Shown: one piece after another, positions 33,901-44,559 of the stretch
Layout: each line of letters begins with the position of its first letter
Numbering within the stretch: position 1 is the first letter of the stretch
From: Forficula auricularia
Taxonomy: Eukaryota > Arthropoda > Insecta > Dermaptera > Forficulidae
DNA length: 64,000 bases
NCBI GenBank assembly: GCA_024734495.1
Contig: JALMQS010000055.1
Coordinates: 9,769,652 to 9,833,651, forward strand
Direction: 5' to 3'
Translations under genes and position numbers: made by a program
Notes under the pieces: model-generated
Seen by the model: the letters and a program-made list of their open reading frames with translations, nothing else
Told to the model about the DNA's origin: nothing
Databases searched by the model: none

Positions 33901-34636
33901 GTCTCCAAAATAATAATAGGGTAGTTTGGGGTTAAGACGCCGTATTGTACAAGATGCTGTATCACGTGGTTCACCCACAGGCATGCGGGAAAACAGCTTG
34001 CCAGTAAGTTGGAATGAAGGCGCGTGCCCAGTGAGAGTATACAAATAGTTTTTGTTGATTAATCACAGTTTTAAGTGGTGTTTTTAAATGATTGCTCTGG
34101 TATGTACTGGTCTGGTCTGGTCAAATCCAAACATACTTTACTTAGTCATATTAGCCGTAGCTTTGATAGAAGAGAAATAACTTGGTTAGTTTTAATGAGT
34201 TTGAAATGTGGGCTTTCCATTAGTGGCGTAATGACCCCCGTCTGCCACTGATGCGGGGTGCTAGGGGGACCGGCGTCTTGTCCAATGCTTTGGGGGAAGA
34301 TTTCGAACATTTTTTGGGGGTAAGATACCGTAGTTTTCACGTTGATTTTATGTTGCTGGTTTGTATTACTACACATTTAAAATTAATTTTTGTAAACTAA
34401 TCCGTTGGTTTCTTTCCAGAAAAGCCGCGGACATACATAAGAAAGTCTAATCAAGGATCATGGAACGAAAATGTCCTCCAAAAAGATTTCAAAAGCGAAA
34501 ATATTACTTAAAAGGAAAATGGAACATTAAAAAAATAAAAAAAAGTGATGTTATTTGGATGTAGGTACATGTAATATGATTATTAATGTATTTCATTTTT
34601 TGGAATTGATTTAATAACACTGTGCATTGATTCTCC

Positions 34637-34779
34637 CTAGGGGTGAACAGCGATTGGAATTAGGTGTACACCGTCTTTGGAATTCATTAGATAATGCCCC
34701 TTCATCTATTGTCTTCTATATACTTGGAAATGAAAGTGGAAGTAGATGTACACTACATTAGGTCGCGGTTAACCCCTTG
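34637..34779 (+). mobile_element. MITE family E, copy 4
   Basis: Same internal sequence as 22721-22876. Flanks GATTCTCC (34629-34636) and GATTCCCC (34780-34787) are an 8-bp duplication with one change. Confidence 0.75.
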
Positions 34780-35040
34780 GATTCCCCATAAGGCATCTTA
34801 CCCCAAAGGTATCGGTAATCTTAGCCCAAGATTGGGGTAAGATGCCGAAATGGAAACGTTTACAAATTTTTTTTTATTAGGTAAAAAATGGTTTTTCAAA
34901 GCGAAACTTATTTTTTTATTAATTATAAAAGTACATATCCTATACTACTAAAGCGTATTTGTGCCTGCCTCTTTATGTACCTATCTATGTCCGTCCCCCA
35001 ACAAAACCAGTTGTCATGGTTACCAATTTAAATAAAATTA

Positions 35041-35290
35041 TCTATATCTATATATATAAAATTAAGGTTTTGTCTGTACATTGGGGTGGTGGTGTGGGTG
35101 GGTTTCGGGGGTGGGGGTCCAGGGTCGTCATGGTAACTAATTTAAATGAATTATATATATATATATATAAAATTAAGGTTTTGTCTGTACATTGGGGTGG
35201 GTGGGGGTGCTGATTGGACTTCGGGGTGGGGGTCCAGGGGGCTCGCCCTTGGATAGCAAGAGGGCCGCCGAAAGCGGGGCTTGCAGCTAG
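35041..35290 (+). mobile_element. short non-autonomous Helitron, 250 bp
   Basis: Begins TCTATATCTATATATATAAA directly after A and ends with a GC-rich hairpin region (GGGCCGCCGAAAGCGGGGC), then TTGCAGCTAG directly before T. This satisfies the 5'-TC...CTAG-3' and A^T rules. A 5'-end duplicate lies inside at about 35159. Another Helitron-type start (TCCTATACTACTAAAGCG) is at about 34939. Confidence 0.75.
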
Positions 35291-35632
35291 TATTATTAAT
35301 AAAATGGTTGGGTAAAAATAAAACCAATGCTATATAAAATAAAATTAAAAACTACGGCGTCTTCCCCCATTCTACTATAATAAAGAAAATTCAATAGATT
35401 AATACTTTATGTTGGTTATATTATACTTGATTAGTCCTTGATCTTAGCCTTTAATAAACAAACACACACTCTATTCAAGATATATTTAACAAATAAACGA
35501 TTAAAATTAAATTTTTGTATTTTTATAGAGATTTCTATAGACACATATTTAATTATTTATATCGGAAAGTTAATAGAATATAATTAAGCTATTATATATA
35601 TATTCTTTGTTTTGTTTTTTTAATTGATTAAT

Positions 35633-35663
35633 TGAAAGTTTCGGACATCTTCATCCTCAGCAG
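35633..35663 (-). ncRNA. hammerhead-like motif, unit 1
   Basis: CTGAGGA...TCCGAAAC on -. Stem II is weak and overlaps the GGA, so it is probably degenerate relative to unit 2. Confidence 0.4.
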
Positions 35664-36000
35664 AATAACAATTTTTAGAATTGTCTCTTGTATAATATAC
35701 TACTTGTTCATTTATAATCATATTTATAAAAAACACATTTTTTTACTTGTTTTATTGTATTTTTCATGAATCTACATTTAATTAACAGAGAATTGGTAAT
35801 ATGCCTTAGCCTTTAATAAACAGACACACACTCTAATCAAGATATATTTAATAAATAAACGATTAAAATTTAATTTTTCTATTTTATACGGTAGAGATTT
35901 ATATAGACATATTTTTAATTATTTATATCGGAAAGTTAAAAGAATATAATTAAGCTATATATATATATATTCTTTGTTTTTGTTTTTTTAATTGATTAAT

Positions 36001-36031
36001 TGAACGTTTCGGATATCTCCGTCGTCAGCAC
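36001..36031 (-). ncRNA. hammerhead ribozyme-like motif, unit 2
   Basis: On -: CTGACGA, stem II GGA/TCC with a GATA loop, GAA, stem III ACGT, T at the cleavage position. Only two stem I pairs (GT:CA at most). Core intact. Confidence 0.6.
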
Positions 36032-36319
36032 AATAATAATTTTTAGATTTGTCTGTTGTATAATATATACTACTTGTTCATTATTTATAATCATATTTAT
36101 AAAAAACGCATTTTTTTATTATATTTTTCATGAATCTACATTTAATTAACAGAGAAGATTAAAAATTGTTAAAATGCCGAGAATTGACACTTGAAGATGT
36201 CCGAAACGTCCAATATTTAAATATAATAAAAGAATATAGATTAATTATTGCCTATTATTTTCCTGATTTTAAATAATTAATAATTAAATAAAAATAAATA
36301 AATAATTTTCAATACGAAC

Positions 36320-36376
36320 CTGATTGGTGAGTTGTGAGCCGAGAGTTGGAATCAGCGATTTTTTCGAGAGAATCAT
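36320..36376 (-). CDS. TMEM53-like (DUF829) hydrolase, exon 1 (coding start)
   Basis: Exon 36320-36381 follows acceptor TTTAATTCAG, so at least one non-coding exon lies upstream. ATG at 36374-36376 gives MILSKKSLIPTLGSQLTNQ, and the donor is CAG|GTTCGT. It joins TGG of exon 2 in phase 0. The five coding exons then sum to 915 bp, 304 codons plus stop, with no internal stop. The basic, hydroxylated N terminus without acidic residues could be a mitochondrial presequence; this is inference. The intron to exon 2 is 14.75 kb. Confidence 0.7.
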
Positions 36377-36629
36377 TTTTTCTGAATTAAAATTCGAAGT
36401 TGAACTTGAAAATAGGATTTTTCTCACATATAAATAGGTAAATGTTTTTCAATTAAAGTTTAATTTTAAACTTGTGACGTTCCCAACGAGAAGAATATTA
36501 ATAGTAGTAATAATTTCCACTGTCAAATTAAATGAACATGTTCGTTCTTTTTGGTATAAAGGAAAGATTTAAAAAAAAAAAAAAAAGAAAGTAGTTTTTT
36601 CGATAGAATATTTTCTAAATGGTTTAAAA

Positions 36630-36900
36630 GAAATGCACCTCTGGCTGAATTGCTGCCGTCTAATCCCCGCTCACACACTCACACACACACTACACTCACA
36701 CTAACACTTCCGCTTGTGTTGAGGCTAGACCGCTAGACAAGAGCAACAGCAACAGCAGCACAATTCTTGTTTCTTTCTTTCTTGAACGAAATCCCTAATG
36801 ATCCCCCTTGATCGAAGAGGAGTTTGCGGGGAGAGGAAATGGTGTTTCAGCCAGACGCCAGCAGAGTGCAGCACCAACCAAAACAGGTCGCTCTTTAATT
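36630..36900 (-). promoter_or_regulatory. candidate 5' UTR/promoter of the TMEM53-like gene
   Basis: A GC-richer island (CAGCAACAGCAGCA-like repeats, an AC-rich tract at 36668-36705) stands out from about 70% AT flanks and lies 250-520 bp upstream of coding exon 1. A possible donor CCAGAG|GTGCAT on - near 36650 could end a non-coding first exon. No TATA box or initiator can be fixed. Confidence 0.4.
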
Positions 36901-37200
36901 AATTAATCTAGTCTGGGAAATTACCTTGAAAAAGAAATCAAAAAAACAGAAATACAATTATAAAGTGAATATTACGTAACAAACTTTTCCGATCAATTAG
37001 GATGGAATATTTTTTAAATGATTAATTAGACTCAACTGGGTGTTGAATAAATAAAAGCAATAACGTTTAGGAAAGCGGTGTTGGTTTATAGTGAAACATA
37101 TTAAACACAGGAATTATTTGACGGATTATAGTAGTATTTCACAAAGAAGAAATAAAATTAAAAAAAAATTTAAATTATATTTTGGAGATTTTTTATTTAT

Positions 37201-37239
37201 CTCTATACATATTTCGGGCTATGAACCCTTCATCAGGAG
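37201..37239 (-). ncRNA. hammerhead ribozyme-like motif (left arm)
   Basis: Identical in all paired and core positions to 5503-5541: CTC:GAG stem I, CTGATGA, GGG/CCC stem II, GAA, ATATGTAT, A. Confidence 0.75.
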
Positions 37240-37602
37240 GTTTAACAAGGGACTGAATGTGGATTTTACATTGTATTATAATTTGGTGGTTAATATTTTG
37301 ATACAGGGCATAGGACGAAGGGGGGAAGAATTTGTGTGGGTGAATTTAGAGGTATGTGTGGGGGGGGGGGAGAAGCTGGATTTTGAACAAATTATCCGAC
37401 TATAATCCGGAGGGTTCAGGTAAATTGTCTATGGTCGAAATTTATTTATAAAGGATTCTGGGAATAACTATTAAAGTTATTGTATAAACGATTTAAGCTA
37501 TATAAATTTAGACAAAAGAAGAAGATATAGAAAGTTAATTCAAAGGGAACAAAAGAGGGAAAAAAGAACAAATATTTTGTAAGAGAGTGAATTTCTATTA
37601 AA

Positions 37603-39034
37603 TTATGTTTTTATTAATAGATCAATTATTGTTGATTTTGTGGTTTTCTAATTAGTGCCGGCGCAACTCACTTTGCCGCCCCGTGCAAAACATTTGTTTG
37701 GCCCCCCCCCCCCCTCCCATACCTTGCTCCTCCCGGCCCGGAAATCAGCATAATAGTACTAGGAAGTAACAAAGATAGGATAAAATAACAATTAGAAACA
37801 TCAAACATAGCAGTTATTAGTTTACTGGTGTTATTTACAAATAAAAAATATTTTACAGACAAATTGTGTCAACAGTTCTTGTACACTATTGTAATTTTAA
37901 ATTTACAGTAGGTTAAGATACTGTATACATGTAGAAATACCAAATACTGATTCTAAAACATTTCCTCATCACAAAAGTTATTTGGAATTAAAAAACCATT
38001 TTTCTTGCTTTAACAGCAGCAAAGTCGTTCACTAAATCAGTATAGTTCAATTTTTCTCCCAATTCATGTTCGATTGATATTGTTGCTAGGTCATCTAACC
38101 TAGTTTCAGACATGGTCGATCGAAGGTAAGTCTTTATCAGTTTTAATTTGGAGAAACTCCGTTCACCACTGGCTACTGTAATTGGTAGAGTTAGTAAAAT
38201 TCTTAATGCTATTGCAACATTTGGTGCAAAATCATTTGCTAGTGTGTATTTCAATACGTCCATCGGCGTAGAATTTTCTTCAACAATATGACAAAGCACT
38301 TTCAGTTCATCACAAAGTTCATTAGCGTCAATATCCCGTGATTCTCCGTAATTTAGAACATCTTGAAGCTGTTTACACTTATTTTCTAAATCACTTTTTG
38401 ACCAGTTCTTTATCGATGGGATATTGTATAAAAATTCAAAATAATTACTGTGTTGTTTGATCAGCTCAAAACGTTCTTCGAGTGATATTATTGTTTGGTC
38501 AAGAGTAAAGAAATAAAAATTAACTTTAAATTCACTCTTTGGGTCAAGTAAAACTACTTGTACTTCATCTGGTTCGTCAAACTGTTTCTTTGGTATTGCG
38601 CGCACACACACACATACACAGTCACATTTAACCGCTGAGACCCCCGCCCACCTTGTCTTTCTGGCGCCCTGTGCAGCCGCACGGGTTGCACCCCCGAGTA
38701 GCGCCGGCCCTGTTTCTAATTGGTTATTTAGAATGGATTCTTGACGGGCGATTGCTTTCTTAATTTCGGTGGATTCTAATAAATCTATTTTGCCTCCTTT
38801 TGGTGAGAAATGTAGAATAAAGGGCTTTTCTTTAGATAGGGAATGATTGTTATCAAATAGATGTTCATTAAATGCTGAAACGTACTTTAGTGGTTGGGAA
38901 TTAGGTTTATCACTGTTCAATTGTAGTTGCCTCAGTGATCTTTTGTGTTCAGCAAGGCGGTCATTGATGGATCTACCATTCAGTCTTTTGTTAAACCTCC
39001 TGATGAAGGGTTCATTCATAGGCCGAAATATGTA
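37603..39034 (-). pseudogene. Penelope-like GIY-YIG endonuclease frame, interrupted
   Basis: From about 39034 the - frame reads NDRLAEHKRSLRQ, VSAFNEHLFDNNHSL, then LLESTEIKKAIARQES and NNQLE. These are the R-x-x-EH, S-x-x-x-EH and E-IKK...N blocks of the Penelope GIY-YIG domain. Excising the hAT restores the frame through TTKSTIIDLLIKT to TAA at 37603-37605. The GIY and YIG strands and the upstream RT are missing. The first ~30 residues of the long frame (from 39058) are translated ribozyme arm. Confidence 0.8.
37653..38712 (-). mobile_element. hAT element, 1060 bp, inside the Penelope-like frame
   Basis: TIRs TAGTGCCGGCGC / CAGGGCCGGCGC with exact 8-bp duplication TTTCTAAT (37645-37652, 38713-38720). 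On - it keeps the transposase C terminus: KCKQLQDVLNYGESRDIDA, LRILLTLPITVASGERSFSK, LKLIKTYLRSTMSETRLDDL and ATISIEHE, the dimerisation region of ZMYM/TTF-type hAT transposases. It is fused in frame by chance to the Penelope frame. Confidence 0.85.
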
Positions 39035-39039
39035 TAGAG
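38997..39039 (+). ncRNA. hammerhead ribozyme-like motif (right arm)
   Basis: Same design as the left arm in opposite orientation: CTC:GAG, CTGATGA, longer stem-loop II (GGG...GGCC), GAA, ATATGTAT, A. Stem II has picked up a 4-nt insertion. Confidence 0.65.
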
Positions 39040-39172
39040 ATAAATAAAAAATCGCCAATATATAATTAAATTTTTTTTAAATTGTATTTCCTCTTTGTGA
39101 AACACCACGATAATCCGTCAAACAATTCTGAGGGAAATAAAAGCAACTTTGAACATAAAACACTATGCACTA

Positions 39173-41115
39173 GGGTGGAGCGAAAAAGCCCCCCCCAAAA
39201 AAAAAAAAATATTTTTGCTCAATTTATTAGGCTGTATGTGGAAAAGTTGCCATCTATAAGTGTTATCATGTGTGGGAAATTTTGAACTTCCTACGATGCA
39301 ATCTTAAGGTGCCCCTTTGCCACCACGAAAATTTGGGACTTTTTCAGATTTTTGCTTATAACTCGAAAACCATGGGTCCTACGGAAAATTTTACTCTTAC
39401 CAAAATGAAAGAGCATAGAATTTCGCGTTGAATAACCTACTGAAAAGTTAAAATCAGTTTAGCCGTTTAGCCACAATCGATCGTCAAAGATAGGCAAGTT
39501 TTACCAACTTTGCGTAAAAGTGAATTATTCTCATTATGTGATCACAAGAAACCACTTTTCGAATTTTGGTGCTGACCCCCATAATAGTTGGCAATTGGCC
39601 AAAAATCGTTTTTCTGTAAAGTCGGTTTACTGACGATAGTTGAACGTGACAACGTCATAAGAAAATACTGATGGAATGGTATTTTCTTATGACGTTGTCA
39701 CGTTCAACTATCGTCAGTAAACCGACTTTACAGACAACCGATTTTTTTCATAAAATTTTTCGTTCAGAAAATCATTTTAAATTTACAAAATACTTGAATA
39801 AAATTTATTGTTTAAATTTCTACTCGACTGTTAAAATTTAATTTTTGATTTTATTATTTTATAATAATAAATTTTGTATTGACATTATTTCTTTCAGCAA
39901 GTAAACTGAATAAAAGTTGTTGTTCAATTAGTTACTTAATTATTTTTGCAAATTTAATTGTAATTTGTTGTAAAAAAGTAATAATTTTGAATAATTTATT
40001 ATAAGAATAAACTGTGATTAAATTATTGTTCATAAATCTTAAATTTTAAATTTGGAAACATCATTAAAATTTTTTGTAACTGTAGCTTTTAAAAAGCCCG
40101 CCTCAATCTTTGTCGCTCGTTCCGCGCTCTCGCTTGCACTTCAAGCCTTAAATGGAACGCCTCAGAGCGAGGTAACGCCGCATGAGTCATGTTTTTCGTG
40201 CGTGCAGCTGGCTCCATCGAATTATAAGACGTTGTCACCTCAAAAATGAGATTGGCAAAGTTTCATCTTAATTGGACAACGGTAACCCGTGCCGCAATAA
40301 GGTCGGATCATGTCCTGCCTTTCTGGATATCTTCAAATCTAAAAGTTTTAACAAAAAAGTGGCTCAAGTAAAACTTAAGACAACAAAATTTCTTAGAAAA
40401 TGAGACAAGAATCAAGTTTCTAGAATGATGTGGTTTTCATTTTATGAATGAAAAACTGCAATTTTTCAACCTCATTGCGGCACGGGTTGTCCAATTTTAA
40501 GATGAATGATTGCCAATCTCGTCTTTTAGCCAATTGGTAACAATTCTGTGGGTCAGCGCCGCAAAAATTTAAAGAGATGTTTCTTGTGACCACCTAATGA
40601 GCATAATTCACTTTGGTAAAAATTGCCTATTTTGACGATCGATTGTGGCTAAACGGCTGAAGCAATTTTAACTTATAAGTAGATTATTCGACGCGTAATG
40701 TTATGCTCTTTCATTTTGATAAGAATAAAAAATTTTGTAGGACGCATGATTTTCGGGTTATAAGCAAAATATGAAACAAGTCCACAATTTTCGTAGTTTT
40801 TAGTCCCTCAAAAATTTAGCACCAACCAGAAACCGTCAAAAACCCATATACTAACTCTTATTTGGAATGCTTAACGTCGATTAAAATTATCTCCAGGTTG
40901 TGCAATGTGCATTTTTTCGGTGGTTTTCAGAGAGAAATCATCAGTCAGCGTCAAAAGTGAATTCGAGACGAGCCGGCGCAATACACACTTGAAGGGGCAT
41001 CTTAAGATATAATTGGATTTAGCTGAGATTTTGTATTATAAATAGACTTTGTATTAGGCAACTTTTCCGCATACGGCCGTTTCAAATTTTTCATTCTAGT
41101 TTTTTCACTCCACCC
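39173..41115. mobile_element. Mutator-like non-autonomous element, 1943 bp
   Basis: Termini GGGTGGAGCGAAAAA and CTCCACCC. Diverged inverted arms of about 400-570 bp (for example CCACAATCGATCGTCAAAGA vs TTGACGATCGATTGTGG). Flanks ACTATGCACTA (39162-39172) and ACTATACACTA (41116-41126) are an 11-bp duplication with one change. Long TIRs and a 9-11 bp duplication suggest a MULE. No transposase. Confidence 0.6.
39614..39733. repeat. perfect 55-bp inverted repeat hairpin
   Basis: Arms 39614-39668 and 39679-39733 are perfectly complementary with a 10-nt loop TGATGGAATG. It sits inside the Mutator-like element; flanking bases (ATCG/CGAT) extend the pairing with gaps. Confidence 0.9.
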
Positions 41116-41127
41116 ACTATACACTAA

Positions 41128-41490
41128 GTATTAGCCCTGCGGGTTGGGCGTAGAATAGACCCGCAGTACTCCCTGCTTGTCGTAAGAGGCGACTAATAGG
41201 GAAAGGGTGGATGGGACTCTTCAGCCTTGATCGGCTACCCGTCTAGGAGAAAACCCTAAACAAATTAGGAGTGAAGCCCCTTTAGGCGCTTGAGGGCCAA
41301 ACATGACCCTCCTGCGGCAGCTTCTGCATTCTGGCTGACTCCAGACGTGTTGTTCACCTTCCCTCTTGACCCCGTCAGTTCGAACGAGAGGGGGGTATCG
41401 GAATTGGGTAGCCTTTACTTCCATAGATAGAGCCAAGGCATGTGTCTGCCAGGGCAAAATGGGTATTATTATTATTATTGTTATTGTTGT
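41128..41490 (+). mobile_element. retroposon with (ATT)n tail
   Basis: 10-bp duplication TATACACTAA (41118-41127, 41491-41500). GC-rich body containing CTGCTTGTCGTAAGAGGCGA, a sequence common in insect retroposon UTRs, and an ATTATTATTGTT tail. No coding region; a LINE 3' end or SINE. Confidence 0.7.
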
Positions 41491-41699
41491 TATACACTAA
41501 CTATAGGGACCGTGCGCACGACTTTATCGCCAACTAGCGACGAAAATCTAACTTTTGGGGGATGATTTATTAAACTTCCAAGCCAAAGAGACTAGCTCAC
41601 GGCTCCGTGCACTCTTTTATCTATGATTAATACTATAATATAATATTTACCCCAATTCCCCCAAATTATTTGAATAAATAAACAAACACAAGAGACCGG

Positions 41700-42310
41700 T
41701 AATGCTGCCTCTATGTTTAACGCACAGTCCCTATAGGAAGCTGCTAATATTTATTTTGTGGATTGTTAATTAGTGGTACAGTTTCAAACACTTTTTTCAG
41801 ATCGGTGTCGCATGAAATTTCAATTAAATTATCTACTTCTTGTTCACTAAGATTAAACATTTCTTCCTTTTCAATTTCGACAGAAAAATGATCTTTAAAA
41901 TCTACATATTATTTGAAGGAATATCCGGAAAGTAGTCTTTAAAACTATTTATTAGCTCCGAAAGATATTCTTGAATTGAAAGTGATAGTGTTTCTAGATG
42001 TAAATCTCCTTCATCATATGCATATGCATGGGTTTCAATAAATTTTATGTAGTGTTTCAAAAGAATTAAGTCGTTGTTTCCACAGAGTCATTTTTTAAAT
42101 TATTGCAGCGACTTTTTCCGATACTTTGAAAATATTTAAACCAAAGTCTTGAAAATTTAAATTCAATTCATTGGATGTAGCAAATATATATCACAAATTT
42201 TTTTTTTTTTGTGTTTTTACAATTTTATTTCGCGACCCAGCACAATTTTTCTACGACCCGCTGCCTGGTCGCGACCCATACTGGGAAGCGCTGATGTATA
42301 CTATTTATGA
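41700..42310 (-). pseudogene. hAT transposase relic
   Basis: On -: DHFSVEIEKEEMFNLSEQEV, DNLIEISCDTDLKKVFETV and PLINNP in one stretch, resembling SCAN/BED-type hAT transposases (ZBED family). The right end (CCCATACTGGGAAGCGCTG at about 42277-42295) is a typical hAT terminus. Frameshifted upstream. Confidence 0.55.
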
Positions 42311-42515
42311 TTTATCGCACACCTCTGCCTAACATTTTTTTAAAATCACAATCGAAGGTTATTTTTAAGGAAAACATTTAAGGGGCGGCGTTTCGAAGAC
42401 TTGCATCATACTGAGAAAATCTACCTACCATTCATTGGAGAAAAATCATTTTCAACCATAATTTGTTTTTATATCTGCCTGTGTGTATAGATTTCGATAC
42501 CCATGATTAAACTTA

Positions 42516-43800
42516 AGAGCGGAAAGTCATAGAAAATTCGACAACATCCAAAGTGTCCTTCATCACTTAGAAAACAATAAATTAATTCACGATAGGCAAT
42601 ATGGATTCAGACAAAATCGTTCCACAGGCGACATCTTAACCTATGTCACCCACACCTTGAACAATACTCTAGAGGCCGGAAAAGAAACCCTCGCTGTAGC
42701 CCTTGATATCTCCAAAGCTTTTGACCAGGTTTGGCACAAAAATCTTCTTGCCAAACTGCCAGCCTTTGGATTCACACCAACACTTCGCAAATGGATAGAA
42801 AGCTTTCTGACAAACCGAAGTATAAAAGTTGTGGTGGATGGAACATCATCTGAATCGTTCTCCACAAACTCTGGTGTTCCCCAAGGCTCTATAATCTCCT
42901 CCACACTCTTCCTTATTTATATAAACGACCTTATTGATCAAACGGCAAACCCCACTCATTGTTACGCAGACGATAGCACTCTACACGGCAAACCCTCTCT
43001 CCCGAATAATCGAATCAATATTACCTCCTCAATTACTCTCGACCTAGACAAACTGAATAAATGGGGCTCTCAAAATTTAGTTAACTTTAATTCAAATAAG
43101 ACTCAATGTTGTCTAATTTCTAGGCGCGAAAATAGAGATTTCCCTGATATTCACTTCGATTCGAATACCCTGAAAATGTGTGACAGCCTATCCATGTTGG
43201 GCGTCTCTGTCGCATCTGACCTGTCTTAGAATGAACACATCTCCTCTGTGGCGAAATCTGCAGCAAGGAAGTTTGGCTTCTTTATTCAGCTCCAAGCGAT
43301 TTTACAAACCCCCACAACTTCTCACCATCTACAAGGCCCAAATCCGCCCCTGTCTCGAATACGGCTTCTCATCTGTGGAGGGGAGCCTCAAAATATTCTC
43401 TTGCTACCCTTGATGCAATTCAGAAATGAGCCGTCAGGCTAATTGACGATTCTACCCTCACCGACTCCCTCGACTCGCTGGCTCATCGAAGAGATGTCTC
43501 CGCCCTTTCCCTTTTCTATAGATACTATCACGGCAGGTGCTCTGATGAGATAAAATCAATAATTCCCCCAAAGCATGCTTTGCACGCAGCACACGTTTTG
43601 CCGACTCCCAGTCTAATTTCTTATGATAATATTATAAATAAAACTTGCAAAACAAGTGAAAAACATTTCATGGAAACTGATAAACGGCCAGGCTTCGCTT
43701 GCGTTAGGCTTTGCTGTTAAGTGACTGCGAGCTCTCGGGTCACCATGCCAAGCCTTACCGGCTCATTCTCCAGGTACTCATCAATTTACTCTACTTTCTC
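42516..43800 (+). mobile_element. Jockey-like LINE, 5'-truncated, copy 1
   Basis: RT frame with QYGFRQNRSTGDIL, ALDISKAFDQVWHKNLL, GVPQGSIISSTLF and an intact CYADD catalytic box (near 42960-42980), then KTQCCLISRR and SMLGVSVASDLS. A W-to-stop change at 43207 (compare DLSW at 45350) and frameshifts after 43250 disable it. The 3' region runs to about 43800. Confidence 0.85.
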
Positions 43801-43859
43801 CAGTAATATCATACATTCTAGATGTTACCAATTCTTTATTAGATTATAATTTTAATATT

Positions 43860-44545
43860 ATACATACATTCTTCGATTATACAGAGTGTTCCAAAGAACT
43901 CGTTCATTAAAAGTTTTCATGGAAGGAGTTGAGAGAAAATTTTGAACTTTGACATATTTATGTTTTAGAATATGCTCTTTTTAAATAAATTATTAACAAC
44001 TTTTGGACACTTTCTGCTTTGTCGCAATGCAATCGCTATCAACTTTCTTATTTTCAATGGAACTCCCCAAATATTTTTACATCATTAGATTAAGTGTTAA
44101 AAACTAAGATGATTTTGTATAATGCACTTGATGTCTAAAATTTATAATTTCTGAGTTATTTTAAGATAGTTTGTAAAATCTACCAATTTAGGGTTCATCT
44201 TTAAAAATTAATAATAATTAAACTATTGCTTGTAGAATTAATTTTATCAATCAGAACTCTTAATTAGACATTAAAGAATCTTACTTAATCATAAAAATTC
44301 AAATTTTATATCCAGGATGACCATAATAATTGTTTATTTCTGAAAATTAAAAAGTTGTTAATACTCTATTTTTTTCAAATAGAACATGCCATAAATTTTA
44401 GTATTTTTGAATTCTACATAAAAATCCAATAGGAGTTTATTAAATATTCTATTCTCTATACCTAAAATGAATAGTTTTTTAAATAAAAAATATTTTAAAT
44501 TTCACGTGTCCAGATCTTAATTATTTATACATAATAAATTCCAGG
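43860..44545. other. AT-rich intergenic sequence
   Basis: No gene or known repeat recognised between the two LINE copies. Confidence 0.4.
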
Positions 44546-44559
44546 GTGCTGGAAAATAG

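Larger units (their letters stand above)
33919..35377 (+). mobile_element. pogo-like element with nested insertions
   Basis: Termini share GGGG(T/G)(T/A)AAGACGCCGTA in inverted orientation and lie next to TA. A decayed N-terminal psq-type HTH segment (RTYIRKSNQGSWNENV, about 34425-34475) supports a pogo-like origin. It contains MITE E copy 4 and at least one Helitron. Confidence 0.6.
35444..36150 (-). repeat. head-to-tail dimer of a 362-bp ribozyme-bearing unit
   Basis: Units start at 35444 and 35806 (TTAGCCTTTAATAAACA) and stay aligned to about 36150 (CATGAATCTACATTTAATTA at 35765 and 36129). Each contains a hammerhead-like motif on -. A third partial motif in opposite orientation follows at 36183-36215. 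Confidence 0.7.
37061..39134 (-). mobile_element. Penelope-like element with ribozyme arms, split by a hAT
   Basis: Exact 12-bp duplication AAATAAAAGCAA (37049-37060, 39135-39146). Inverted arms (37090-37250 and 38985-39125) each contain a hammerhead motif. The right arm runs directly into a GIY-YIG endonuclease frame on -. Removing the hAT (37653-38712) and one 8-bp repeat leaves about 1 kb, a 5'-truncated copy without reverse transcriptase. Confidence 0.85.

Noticed and set aside
37988..39058. A 356-residue domesticated GIY-YIG/hAT fusion protein
   Set aside because: The hAT part is bounded by an exact 8-bp TSD and carries its own TIRs, so the fusion is a chance in-frame insertion of a relic. 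The N terminus is translated ribozyme arm.
39614..39733. A canonical microRNA precursor
   Set aside because: A perfect 55-bp duplex inside a transposon is more like an hpRNA or recent inversion; no bulged pre-miRNA pattern.
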